DNA from: JAPWJZ01 sp965279315
GTDB lineage: Bacteria; Pseudomonadota; Alphaproteobacteria; Micavibrionales; UBA2020
Assembly (NCBI GenBank): GCA_965279315.1
Contig: OZ257145.1
Span: 1,302,001-1,366,000 of the forward strand
Reading direction: 5' to 3'
Length of the DNA: 64,000 nucleotides
Positions 52,112 through 61,900 of the stretch are shown piece after piece (positions within the stretch are counted from its first letter, which is position 1; each line of letters opens with the position of its first letter). A program made the position numbers and the translations under genes. The notes beneath the pieces were generated by a model. The model had not been told where the DNA came from. It searched no databases and saw only the letters and a program-made list of their open reading frames with translations.

Positions 52112-52138
52112 GGGCGGCCTCGCGGGGCCGCCCTTTTT
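52112..52138 (+). terminator. Rho-independent terminator after the AAA+ gene
   Basis: Stem GGGCGGCC / GGCCGCCC (52112-52119 and 52126-52133), 6-nt loop, then five T. Placed 22 bp after the stop codon. Confidence 0.93.
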
Positions 52139-52240
52139 CTTTGGGTTAAATCCTTGCCGGATTATGGGGAATAGGGTTGAGAATCCTTATATATCCTGCT
52201 AGTTTCCGCGGCAGCAGAGTCATTAATATAAAGGCGCGTT

Positions 52241-53041
52241 ATGCAGCAGGATTATCTCGACGACCTCGAATCCAAAACCATCTACATCCTTCGCGAAGCT
52301 TATAACCGCATCAAGCCGCTCGGCATGTTGTGGTCGATCGGCAAGGATTCAACTGCGCTGCTGTGGATGATCCGCAAGGCCTTCTTCGGCAAGATCCCGT
52401 TCCCGATGATCCAGCTGGAAACGAATATGGAGCTGCAGGAAGTCTATGACTTCCGCGACATGCTCATCAAGGAATGGGGCTTTGAATTCCATGCCGAGGT
52501 CTGCCCGCCCGAAGCCGATATGGACCAGACCCTGCCGCCCGCGACCCGCGCCGCATCCCGCAAGACCGAAGGCCTCAAGAACCTGATGACCCGCGAGAAG
52601 TACAAAGGCATCATCGTTGGCATCCGCCGCGACGAACAATCCATGCGCGCGAAAGAGCGTGTGTTCAGCCCGCGCAGCTTCGACGGCGTCTGGGATTACA
52701 AAGACCAGCCCGCCGAATTCTGGGACCAGTACAAGACCGAATTCCCCGAAGGCACGCATGTGCGCATCCACCCGATCCTGCACTGGCGCGAAATCGACAT
52801 CTGGCGCTACACCTTGCGCGAAAACATCCCCTATGTGCCGCTGTACCTGGCGAAGGACGGCATGCGTTACCGTTCGTTGGGTGAGAAAAACATCACCACG
52901 CCGATCCAGAGCAACGCATCCAGCCTTGAAGAAATCATTGCGGAACTGGAAACGACGAAATCGTCGGAACGCGCGGGCCGCACCATGGATCATGACAGTG
53001 AAGATAGCTTCGAGCGCCTGCGCCGCAGCGGATATATGTAA
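52241..53041 (+). CDS. cysD: Sulfate adenylyltransferase subunit 2
   Basis: ATP sulfurylase small subunit of 266 residues, which makes adenosine phosphosulfate with CysN. The PP-loop is SIGKDSTALLWM near 27; GIIVGIRRDEQSMRAKERVFSPR and LHWREIDIWRYTLREN are typical, as is the terminal GRTMDHDSEDSFERLRRSGY. It opens a cysD-cysNC-cysQ operon; the gap to cysNC is 12 bp. Confidence 0.97.
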   Translation: MQQDYLDDLESKTIYILREAYNRIKPLGMLWSIGKDSTALLWMIRKAFFGKIPFPMIQLETNMELQEVYDFRDMLIKEWGFEFHAEVCPPEADMDQTLPPATRAASRKTEGLKNLMTREKYKGIIVGIRRDEQSMRAKERVFSPRSFDGVWDYKDQPAEFWDQYKTEFPEGTHVRIHPILHWREIDIWRYTLRENIPYVPLYLAKDGMRYRSLGEKNITTPIQSNASSLEEIIAELETTKSSERAGRTMDHDSEDSFERLRRSGYM

Positions 53042-53053
53042 GGATTGAAAACA

Positions 53054-54955
53054 ATGTCTTTTGATAAACTGCAGAAACTCGGCGTTGTGATCGTCGGCCA
53101 TGTCGACCACGGCAAATCCACCCTCATCGGCCGCCTGCTGCACGATACGGGCAGCTTCATGGACGGCAAGCTCGAGGAATTGAAGGCCGTCTGCGAACGC
53201 CGCAACGTGCCGTTTGAATGGTCATTCCTGCTGGATGCTTTCCAGGCGGAACGCGACCAGGCCGTGACGATTGACACCACGCAGATCTGGTTCAAGACCC
53301 AGAAACGCAATTGCGTCATCATCGACGCGCCCGGCCACCGCGAATTCCTGAAGAACATGATTTCGGGCGCGGCCTTCGCCGATGCGGCGATCCTTGTGGT
53401 CGATGCGAAAGAGGGCGTGAAGGAACAGACAAAACGCCATGCTTATTTGCTCCACCTGCTGGGCCTCCAGCAGATACTCGTCGTCGTCAATAAAATGGAT
53501 TTGGTTGATTACAGCGAAGCGCGCTTCCGCGAAGTCTCCGCCGAAATCACCACCTATCTTGCCGGCATCAACGTCAAGCCGCATTCGATCATCCCGATTG
53601 CTGCCCGCAATGGCGAAAACATCGCAACGCGCGCCGACAGCATGGCTTGGCACAAGGGCCGCATCCTGCTGGAGACGCTCGACACGTTTGAACCTGTCGC
53701 TGCGCCCGTTGAGCGCCCGCTTCGTTTCCCCGTGCAGGACGTCTATCGCTGGGATGAAACCCGCATCATCGCGGGCCGCATTGAATCGGGCGTCATCCGC
53801 AAGGGTGATGTGCTGACCTTTTCCCCCTCCAACCGCCAGGCGACCGTGGTTTCCGTTGAAAAATGGAATTCACCGTCGGAAATCCTGTCGGCGCAGGCGG
53901 GGGATTCCATCGGCATCACGCTCGACCAGCCCATTTTCGTGGCGCGCGGCGATATCGCGAGCCATGAACAAAAGGCTCCCGTCCTCTCCAACGTTTTCCG
54001 CGCAAACGTCTTCTGGCTCGGCAAGAAACCGCTCAAGGTCGGCAACCATTACAAGATCAAGCTCGCGACATATGAAGCGACCGTGCTGGTGCAGAGCATC
54101 GACCGCGTCATCAACACCGATGACCTCTCGCGCAGCGAAAAAGACACCGTCGAAATCAACGAAATGGCCGAAGTCACCTTCCGCAGCCGCGAAGTGCTGG
54201 CGCTCGACAGCTATCAGGACTCCCTGAAAATGGGCCGCGTCGTGATCGTTGAAAACCACGATGTCGTTGGCGGCGGCATCATCGGGTCGGAAGGCCTGAT
54301 CGACCAGCGTCAGGTGCTGGCGAAGCCGCGTGAAAACATCCATGCGGTCGACCATATGCTGACCAATGTCGCGCGCACCGCCCGCAACGGGCACAAGGGC
54401 GCGGTGATCTGGCTGACCGGCCTTTCCGGCTCCGGCAAATCGACGCTCGCCATGCGCGTCGAAAACGCGCTGTTCACGCGCGGCATGCAGACTTATGTGC
54501 TGGACGGCGATAACGTCCGCAAGGGTCTCTGCGCCGATCTCGGCTTCTCGCCGGAGGAACGCACGGAAAACATCCGGCGGATTGGCCATGTTGCCGCATT
54601 GATGGGTGATGCGGGGCTGATCTCGATCACCGCCTTCATCTCCCCGTACCGCGCTGACCGTCGCAAGGCGCGCGAAGCGGCGGGCGACCTGTTCCATGAA
54701 ATCTATGTGAAGGCCGATCTCGGCACCTGCGAAAAACGCGACCCGAAAGGCCTCTATAAAAAGGCGCGTAAGGGCGAGATCAAGGACTTTACGGGTATCT
54801 CGTCGCCTTATGAAGAACCGGAAAACGCCGACCTTGTCGTCGATACCTCGACGCAGGGCATCGACTCTTGCGTTGAAATGATCGTCGAATACATCCTGCA
54901 GCGCACGAATGCAGGCCATGGCAACGTCACCAGCATCGCGGCAAGGAAGCAGTAA
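53054..54955 (+). CDS. cysN: Sulfate adenylyltransferase GTPase subunit fused to APS kinase (CysNC)
   Basis: Fusion of 633 residues. The N-terminal GTPase (CysN) has G1 GHVDHGKST near 15, G3 DAPGHREF near 93 and G4 NKMDL near 148; the usual CysN G1 is closer to GSVDDGKS, so this one looks more like general translational GTPases. Beta-barrel domains follow. The C-terminal APS kinase (CysC) starts near 447 with Walker A GLSGSGKST at about 457, then LDGDNVRKGLCADLGFS and ITAFISPYRADR. Together they convert sulfate to PAPS. ATG at 53054 with AAGGA 9 nt upstream. The stop overlaps the cysQ start (TAATG). Confidence 0.96.
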   Translation: MSFDKLQKLGVVIVGHVDHGKSTLIGRLLHDTGSFMDGKLEELKAVCERRNVPFEWSFLLDAFQAERDQAVTIDTTQIWFKTQKRNCVIIDAPGHREFLKNMISGAAFADAAILVVDAKEGVKEQTKRHAYLLHLLGLQQILVVVNKMDLVDYSEARFREVSAEITTYLAGINVKPHSIIPIAARNGENIATRADSMAWHKGRILLETLDTFEPVAAPVERPLRFPVQDVYRWDETRIIAGRIESGVIRKGDVLTFSPSNRQATVVSVEKWNSPSEILSAQAGDSIGITLDQPIFVARGDIASHEQKAPVLSNVFRANVFWLGKKPLKVGNHYKIKLATYEATVLVQSIDRVINTDDLSRSEKDTVEINEMAEVTFRSREVLALDSYQDSLKMGRVVIVENHDVVGGGIIGSEGLIDQRQVLAKPRENIHAVDHMLTNVARTARNGHKGAVIWLTGLSGSGKSTLAMRVENALFTRGMQTYVLDGDNVRKGLCADLGFSPEERTENIRRIGHVAALMGDAGLISITAFISPYRADRRKAREAAGDLFHEIYVKADLGTCEKRDPKGLYKKARKGEIKDFTGISSPYEEPENADLVVDTSTQGIDSCVEMIVEYILQRTNAGHGNVTSIAARKQ

Positions 54956-55722
54956 TGGATTACCTCGACCTCGCGCGGAAGCTGATCCCCGTCGTCCGCG
55001 CTGCCGGCGATATCGAGCTGAAATATTACCGCGAAGGCGCGGAAGTGATCGACAAGGCCGACGGCTCCCCCGTCACACTCGCCGATCAGGAAGCCGAAGC
55101 CCTCATCATCGAGGCCTTGCGCAGAATCGCCCCGCACATCCCGATGGTGGGCGAGGAATCTGTGGCTGGCGGCACGATCCCCGATATTTCCGCAGGCACG
55201 TTCTTCCTTGTCGATCCGCTCGACGGCACAAAAGAATTCATCACCGGCGGCGGCGATTTCACGGTGAATATCGGTTTGATGGTCGATTTCAAGCCCGTCA
55301 TGGGCATCATCTTCGCGCCGGTATCGGGCGAACTTTACTACGGCGCGGCGGGCGAAGCCTTCATGAGCGTGGGCGACGGCGCGGAAGAAAAAATCAGCGT
55401 GCGCAAGCCACCCGCCGAAGGCATCACCGTTGTCGCATCCAAACGCCATGGCGACCCCGAACGCCTGAATGAGTTCCTGAAGGATAAAAAAGTCGCGGCA
55501 TTGTTTAACCGCTCCAGCTCCCTCAAATTCTGCGCGCTGGCGGCGGGGCAGGCGGATTACTATCCGCGCCTCGGCCCCACATCCGAATGGGACACGGCGG
55601 CGGGTGAAGCGATCCTGCGCGCGGCAGGCGGCGCAGTCACGATGATCGACGGTTCGCCCTTCGTCTATGGCAAGGCCGATAAAAAATTCCTCAACCCCGA
55701 ATTCGTCGCATTTATTCCCTGA
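54955..55722 (+). CDS. cysQ: 3'(2'),5'-bisphosphate nucleotidase CysQ
   Basis: Li-sensitive, Mg-dependent phosphatase of 255 residues that degrades PAP, the by-product of PAPS use. Motifs: PVTLADQEAE near 40, PMVGEES near 62, VDPLDGTKEFI near 84-94 and the C-terminal EWDTAAGEAILRAAGG. Its place after cysD-cysNC fits PAP recycling. No PAPS reductase (cysH) or sulfotransferase is seen in the window. Confidence 0.96.
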   Translation: MDYLDLARKLIPVVRAAGDIELKYYREGAEVIDKADGSPVTLADQEAEALIIEALRRIAPHIPMVGEESVAGGTIPDISAGTFFLVDPLDGTKEFITGGGDFTVNIGLMVDFKPVMGIIFAPVSGELYYGAAGEAFMSVGDGAEEKISVRKPPAEGITVVASKRHGDPERLNEFLKDKKVAALFNRSSSLKFCALAAGQADYYPRLGPTSEWDTAAGEAILRAAGGAVTMIDGSPFVYGKADKKFLNPEFVAFIP

Positions 55723-55807
55723 TCGGCATACGGCTGTATGGCTGACACGGCATAATTTTACCTCCCCTTCATTCTCCCCGCCTTAAAATAGGGAAGGGGG
55801 ATGCGCC

Positions 55808-57046
55808 ATGTCGACGGGCCAGCACGAAGTGCCACAGGATAATTTCGACGATATCGTGGCCGAAAAAGCCGTGATGCCCCATGCCCTGGATTTAAAACCC
55901 ATCCTGCCCGACCTGTTTGTCAACACGCAGCGTGTGCCGCGCCTTGTCGCGCAAGCATGGCGCGTGGCTGCCGATGCCGCGCTGCACGAAACGCCTGGCA
56001 TTTATACCTATCGCGGCGGCACGCTGATCGATATCGCATTCTTCCAGCTGCCGCCGGCGGCTGCGCGCCGCAAGCTGCGCGACATCGGCCTCGCGATTGC
56101 GGCGGCGGTGAGCGCGCCACGCGAAACGGCAGGCGTTGATTTTGTCACGCCGCCCGCCAAGACATCCGCCAAAGACCTGCTGATGAAAGAATTGGTCGCG
56201 CAGATGGAAAGTGAAATCCACAAGCTGAACCGGGAGGGACTGGGGCAAAACCCCGGCGACGAAATGGTCAGGCTCTGGGCGGCGCGCGCGATGCACGACA
56301 TGTATCACAGCCGCCGCAACATCCCGCTGCTGCCGCAGATGATGGACATGGTCGCGCAGGCGGATATCACATATGTGCCCTTTTTCGATGCCGAAACGGC
56401 GGCCATCGGCGGCGCGTGCTGCCGCATTGCCAGTCCTGTGCCGCGCGACAAATATAATACGGGTGAAATCATGCGGCAGGACCTTGCGATGCTGTTCGGC
56501 GCAGTTGTGCAGGTTTATTACCTGCGCTCGCGGCTGCAGGAGGCCACCATCATCGTGCCGCTGCGCTACCAGACGGTCGCCGATTTCGATGTCGCGCAGC
56601 TCTATGCCGGTTTTCTGTCGCGGCTTGCGCCCGATGTGGCGGCGAGCCTTGTGGTCGACGTGTCGGGGCAGCCGGTGGAAAATGCGCCGCTTGGCATTGC
56701 CGAAACCATCAATGCGATTTCCAACGGCGTGCGTTCCTGCCTGTTCGATATGGGTGCAGAAGATAGCGTGCGCGGGGTTGCGGGCATGCTGCACAATCCG
56801 CTGGCTCAGTTTCCCGCCCTGCATGGCTGCGGTTTTTCGCTGAAAGTCGCAACGACGGGAAACTGGCAGCGCATGGCGAAAAATTTTATCGCCTTCTATC
56901 GCGATTTGGGGCTGAAGACTTATATCAAGGATGTTTCGGAGCCGTCTGATTTAGAGGCGGCAAGGGCAATTGGGTTTACATACATCATCGGCGATGTGCT
57001 GGGGCAGGCGCAGCGCACACCCATGCTTATAAATAAAAACATTTAA
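55808..57046 (+). CDS. Hypothetical protein, possibly with a degenerate EAL-like C-terminus
   Basis: Protein of 412 residues, no signal peptide. The N-terminal half is helical. The C-terminal half (about 235-405) alternates beta and helical segments in TIM-barrel style: ATIIVPLRYQTVADFDVAQL, AASLVVDVSGQPVENAPL, SCLFDMGAED and a final AARAIGFTYIIGDVLGQAQR. This recalls cyclic-di-GMP phosphodiesterase (EAL) domains, but no E-A-L or metal-binding residues are evident, so an enzyme is unlikely. The family call is weak. It is 85 bp after cysQ. Confidence 0.55.
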   Translation: MSTGQHEVPQDNFDDIVAEKAVMPHALDLKPILPDLFVNTQRVPRLVAQAWRVAADAALHETPGIYTYRGGTLIDIAFFQLPPAAARRKLRDIGLAIAAAVSAPRETAGVDFVTPPAKTSAKDLLMKELVAQMESEIHKLNREGLGQNPGDEMVRLWAARAMHDMYHSRRNIPLLPQMMDMVAQADITYVPFFDAETAAIGGACCRIASPVPRDKYNTGEIMRQDLAMLFGAVVQVYYLRSRLQEATIIVPLRYQTVADFDVAQLYAGFLSRLAPDVAASLVVDVSGQPVENAPLGIAETINAISNGVRSCLFDMGAEDSVRGVAGMLHNPLAQFPALHGCGFSLKVATTGNWQRMAKNFIAFYRDLGLKTYIKDVSEPSDLEAARAIGFTYIIGDVLGQAQRTPMLINKNI

Positions 57047-57069
57047 AATCAAGCGCTCACACGATTTTC

Positions 57070-57098
57070 TTGACACCCGACCGATCGGTCGGTATTTT
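57070..57098 (+). promoter_or_regulatory. Promoter of the tetR-RND operon, predicted leaderless
   Basis: TTGACA at 57070-57075, a 17-bp spacer and TATTTT at 57093-57098. The -10 ends 6 nt before the ATG at 57105, so transcription would begin at or beside the start codon. No ribosome site is visible. Confidence 0.65.
57077..57092. promoter_or_regulatory. Palindromic operator in the tetR promoter spacer
   Basis: Perfect 16-bp palindrome CCGACCGATCGGTCGG that fills the spacer between -35 and -10. The sequence type is common for TetR regulators of RND pumps, and binding here would block RNA polymerase, so autorepression of the whole operon is expected. Confidence 0.75.
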
Positions 57099-57104
57099 AT
57101 CAGC

Positions 57105-57743
57105 ATGTTTAGGTGCAAACGCAAAGAATCGCCGACGAGAGATCACCTGGTACAGGCCGCCGCAGGGCTCCTGATGCGCCAGTCTTTTGGGGCGGTCAGC
57201 GTGGATGACATCGCAGGTGCCGCAGGCATCAAAAAGGGCACGTTCTATCACCATTTCAGCTCCAAGACCGACCTCGCGCTTGCCGCCTATGATCATATGT
57301 GGTCAGAGGGAAAACGCGCGCTCGACGCCGCTTTTTCGCCGACCATACCGGCCGACAAACGCCTGACCGTTTATGCCGAAAGCTGCTTTAAGTGGCAAAA
57401 AGAACTATATGAAAAAGAAGGAAAAATCTACGGCTGCCCCTTGGCATCCGCAGGTTCCGAACTCGGTGCGCAGGATGAACGCATCCGCGAAAAGCTGAAG
57501 GAAATTTTCGACGGCCACTGCGCATATTTCGAGAGCGTCTTGCGCGACCTTCCCGCCTTCGACGGCGTCTCGCGCCCCGAAATCCACAAACGCGCCTGCG
57601 AAATGTTTTCGTACTCGATGGGCATTCTTTATCAGGCCAAGGTCGCCAATGACCCCGACGTCATCCAGCGCGATTTGCTGGCAGGTCTCAACAGGTTTTT
57701 AATCCCCCTACCGCTTGGTCGGGAAAAGGAAAAGGCATCATGA
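57105..57743 (+). CDS. TetR/AcrR-family repressor
   Basis: Regulator of 212 residues. The helix-turn-helix (about 10-56) is VSVDDIAGAAGIKKGTFYHH with the usual FSSKTDLALAAYD. The C-terminal ligand-binding domain resembles the TetR_C group with YGCPLASAGSELGAQDERIR. The start at 57105 is required to keep the HTH intact. Its stop overlaps the ATG of the adaptor gene (ATGA). Probably represses its own operon from the palindrome in its promoter until a toxic ligand binds. Confidence 0.94.
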   Translation: MFRCKRKESPTRDHLVQAAAGLLMRQSFGAVSVDDIAGAAGIKKGTFYHHFSSKTDLALAAYDHMWSEGKRALDAAFSPTIPADKRLTVYAESCFKWQKELYEKEGKIYGCPLASAGSELGAQDERIREKLKEIFDGHCAYFESVLRDLPAFDGVSRPEIHKRACEMFSYSMGILYQAKVANDPDVIQRDLLAGLNRFLIPLPLGREKEKAS

Positions 57744-58975
57744 AAAAGTATCTTCTCTCCGGTATCGCCGCCCTGTCGCTGGGCGCTGTCATTATCGCGG
57801 CATGGCCGCGCGACGGTTTTACGATGGACGCGCCGCAAGGGCCGATGCCGGTCAGCGTCGCCATCGTCATGCAAAAGGAAATCACCCGCTGGGCCGAATT
57901 TTCCGGCCGCCTGCGCGCCGTCGAGGACGTCGAAGTCCGCCCCCGCGTGAACGGCATCATCGATGAAGTCCATTTCAAGGAAGGCGACACGGTGAAAAAG
58001 GGCGATCCCCTGTTCACTATCGACATGCGCCCCTTCAAGGCCGCGCTTGCGCAGGCCGAAGCTGAACTTGCCTCCGCACAGGCGCGCGGCGCGCTTGCGG
58101 GCAGCACCTCCGACCGCGCCGAAAAACTCTTCAAGCAAAAGGCATTGTCGCAGCGCGAATATGATGAGCGCACGAATGGCAACAAGGAAGCGTTGGCATC
58201 CATCAAGGCCGCCGAGGCAGCCCTGACGCTTGCGCAGCTGAATGTCGAATATGCCGAAGTCCGCGCGCCCATCACGGGCCGCGTTGGCCGCCCCGACATT
58301 ACCGTTGGCAATACGGTCGGAGCCGGCATGGTCGTGCTGACGACGATCCAGTCGGTCGACCCCGTCTATGCCGATTTCGATATCGATGAACAGACATACC
58401 TGCGCGCCATGAAATCGGTGCGTAACGGCCGCGCGGCTGAAATGCCGGTTTACATGGCGCTTGCCGATGAAACCGAATTCAAGCGCGAAGGCAAAATCCG
58501 CTCGTTTGACAACCAGCTGAGCGGCGATTCCGGCACGATGCGCGTGCGCGCCGAATTCGCGAACACCGACGGTATCCTGACGCCAGGCCTGTTCGCCCGC
58601 ATCCGCCTCGGCACTGCAGATAAAACGCAGGCCGTGCTGGTGAATGATTCCGCCGTCAACACCGACCAGGACCGCAAATACGTCTATGCCGTCGATGACA
58701 AAGGCATGGTCGGTTACCGTCCCGTGCAGATCGGCACGCTGGAAAACGGTTTGCGCGTCGTGGATAGCGGCCTTGCCGCCGGTGAAAAGATCGTCGTGAA
58801 CGGGCTGCAGCGCGTGCGCCCCGGCATGCCCGTGCAGCCGATGATCGTCTCGATGGAAACCCTCAAGCCCGAAGGCGCGCCCGCGGCCGAAGGCCAACCT
58901 GCCGCTGACAAACCTGCAGGCGAACAGCCTGCGCAAGAACCCGCTAAAGAAGAAGCCCCCCAAGAAGGCAAATAA
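57740..58975 (+). CDS. RND efflux periplasmic adaptor subunit
   Basis: Membrane fusion protein of 411 residues that links the inner-membrane pump to the outer-membrane channel. After an N-terminal membrane anchor or signal (KKYLLSGIAALSLGAVIIAA) come the lipoyl halves (EVRPRVNGIIDEVHFKEGD, near 70), an alpha-hairpin (about 105-165), ITGRVGRPDITVGNTV, and beta-barrel domains. The C-terminus is a Pro/Ala/Glu-rich tail of about 35 residues. No lipobox cysteine is evident, unlike AcrA/MexA. First structural gene of the pump operon. Confidence 0.95.
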   Translation: MKKYLLSGIAALSLGAVIIAAWPRDGFTMDAPQGPMPVSVAIVMQKEITRWAEFSGRLRAVEDVEVRPRVNGIIDEVHFKEGDTVKKGDPLFTIDMRPFKAALAQAEAELASAQARGALAGSTSDRAEKLFKQKALSQREYDERTNGNKEALASIKAAEAALTLAQLNVEYAEVRAPITGRVGRPDITVGNTVGAGMVVLTTIQSVDPVYADFDIDEQTYLRAMKSVRNGRAAEMPVYMALADETEFKREGKIRSFDNQLSGDSGTMRVRAEFANTDGILTPGLFARIRLGTADKTQAVLVNDSAVNTDQDRKYVYAVDDKGMVGYRPVQIGTLENGLRVVDSGLAAGEKIVVNGLQRVRPGMPVQPMIVSMETLKPEGAPAAEGQPAADKPAGEQPAQEPAKEEAPQEGK

Positions 58976-58977
58976 AA

Positions 58978-61900
58978 ATGAACTTCGCCAAGTTTTTCGT
59001 CGATCGCCCCATTTTTGCGGGCGTGTTGTCACTGCTGATCCTGCTGGGGGGCGCTGTGTCGCTGCCGCTGCTGCCGATCTCGGAATATCCCGAAGTTGCG
59101 CCGCCGTCGGTCGTCGTGCGCGCCAGCTATCCCGGCGCGAACCCCAAAGTGATCGCCGAAACCGTGGCGACACCGCTGGAGGAACAGGTCAACGGCGTCG
59201 AGGGCATGCTGTACATCAATTCGCAGTCGACCGCCGACGGCCAGATGGCGCTGACCGTCACCTTTAAACTCGGCACCGACCCCGACAAGGCGCAACAGCT
59301 GGTGCAGAACCGCGTCAGCCAGGCCTTGCCGCGCCTGCCCGATATCGTGCGACAGATCGGCGTCAGCACGGTCAAAAGCTCCAACAACATCACGCTCGTC
59401 ATTCACTTGACGTCGCCCGATGGCCGCTACGACACCACATACTTGCGCAACTACGCAGCGCTCAACATCCGCGACCGCATGGCGCGCCTGAAGGGCGTCG
59501 GCGAAGTGCTGCTGTTCGGCGGCGGCGATTACGCGATGCGCATCTGGCTCGACCCCACCAAAATCTCCGCGCTTGGACTCACCGCGAACGACGTGGCCAA
59601 TGCCGTGCGCGAACAGAACGTGCAGGTGGCGGGCGGCGTGGTCGGTGGCCAGCCGCATGAAGGCACAGCAGCGTTCGAACTGCTGGTGAACGCGCAAGGC
59701 CGCCTGCAAAGCGAGCAGGAATTCCGCGACATCATCCTGAAAACATCCGCAACCGGCGGCATCACGCGCCTGGGCGATGTCTCGCGCATCGAATTGGGGC
59801 CGAACCAATACGCGCTCCGCTCCCTCCTGAACAACAAGCAGGCGGCGGCCATCGCGATTTTCCAGGCGCCGGAATCGAACGCTATCCAGCTCTCGAACGA
59901 CGCGCGCGCGGTCATGAAGGAATTAAAGGAAACGCTGCCCGACGGCATCGATTATTCCATCGTCTATGACCCGACCCGCTTCGTGCAGGCATCCATCGAC
60001 AGCGTCATCGAAACGCTGCTGGAGGCTATCGCCCTCGTCGTCCTCGTCGTGATCGTGTTCCTGCAAACCTGGCGCGCCTCCGTCATTCCGCTGCTGGCCG
60101 TTCCGGTATCCGTCATCGGCACATTCGCCGTGATGCACCTGTTCGGCTTCTCGATCAACAACCTGACCTTGTTCGGCCTTGTGCTGTCCATCGGTATCGT
60201 CGTCGATGACGCGATTGTCGTCGTCGAAAACGTGGAACGTAACATTGAAGAAGGCCTGCCGCCCTTGCAGGCCGCGCACAAGGCGATGGACGAGGTCAGT
60301 GGGCCGATCATCGCAATCGCGCTCACCCTTTGCGCCGTATTCGTGCCGCTCGCCTTCATCAGCGGGCTGACCGGCCAGTTCTACCGCCAGTTTGCGCTGA
60401 CGATTGCGATCTCTACCATCATTTCTGCATTCAACTCGCTCACCCTCAGCCCTGCGCTGGCGGCGAAACTGCTGCATGCGCATGATGCGGAAGGCGACGT
60501 GTTCGAAAAATTCCTGAACAAGACGCTTGGCTGGTTCTTCAACGGCTTCAACCGCGTCTTCAAGGGCGCGGCGAAGGGCTACAGCAAGGCGCTGCATGGC
60601 GTGACGCGCTTGAAGCCTCTGGTGCTGGCCGTTTACCTGACGCTGGCCGCTTGCGCCGCGGGCCTCGTTTACTTCATCCCGCATGGCTATATCCCGATGC
60701 AGGATAAACAATACCTTGTGTCCTTCGCGCAGCTGCCGTCGGGCGCGTCGCTGGAGCGCACGGACGCCGTGATCCGCCGCATGGGCGAAATCGCACTTGC
60801 AGAACCGGGCGTGGAAAGCGCGGTTGCGTTCCCGGGCCTGTCGATCGCGGGTTTCTCGTCCAGCTCGAGCGCCGGTATCATCTTCATCACCCTTGACCCG
60901 TTCGAGGAACGCAAAAGCGCCGACCTTTACGGCCCGACGATTGCCGGAAAACTGATGGGCAAGATGGGGCAGATCGAGGATGCATTTGTGGCCGTCGTGC
61001 CGCCGCCGCCTGTAATGGGCCTTGGCACCATCGGCGGTTTCAAATTGCAGATCGAAGACCGCGCGGATCTGGGCTACGAAGCCCTGCAAAAGGCCGCGAT
61101 GGATGTGCAGATGGCCGCGTGGCAGACCCCGACGCTGGCCAGCGTGTTCTCTACCTTCCAGATCAATGTGCCGCAATTGTATGTGGACGTGGACCGCGAA
61201 AAGGCGAAGCAGCTGGGTGTGTCCGTCACCGATATCTTCAGCACGATGCAGATCTATCTCGGTTCGCTCTACATCAACGACTTCAACCGTTTTGGCCGCA
61301 CCTATCAGGTCATCGCACAGGCGGATTCGCCATTCCGCGCGCAGGCGAACGATATCCTGCAGCTGAAAACGCGCAACGCAGCGGGCGAAATGGTGCCGCT
61401 GGGGTCGATGGTGACGGTCAAGCAAAGCTACGGACCCGATGCCGCCTCGCGCTACAACCTGTTCCGCACCGCCGACATCAACGGCGGCCCGGCGATGGGC
61501 GTGCCGACAGAAGTCGCCGAACAGGCGATGATCAAGATCCTGAAGGAAAAACTGCCTGCGGGCATGGATTTCGAATGGACGGACCTGAAATACCAGCAGA
61601 TCCTTGCTGGCAACACGGCGCGTTTCATCTTCCCACTTTGCATCCTGCTCGTCTTCCTCGTGCTGGCGGCGCAGTATGAAAGCCTGATCCTGCCACTGGT
61701 GGTCATCATGATCGTGCCGATCGTCCTTCTTTGCGGTTTGTTCGGCGTGTTTGTGACGGGGGGCGACAACAATATCTTCACCCAGATCGGCCTCATCGTC
61801 CTTGTCGGCCTCGCGTGCAAGAACGCCATCCTGATCGTGGAGTTCGCGCGCGAGCTTGAATTCCAGGGACAGAGTATCGTCGATGCCGCCATGAATGCGA

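Noticed and set aside
57632..59173. 513-residue open frame on the minus strand
   Set aside because: Spans the ends of the tetR, adaptor and RND genes on the opposite strand; no recognisable features.
59923..61425. 500-residue open frame opposite the RND pump gene
   Set aside because: Product is an Arg/His-rich antisense reading of a well-conserved pump gene.
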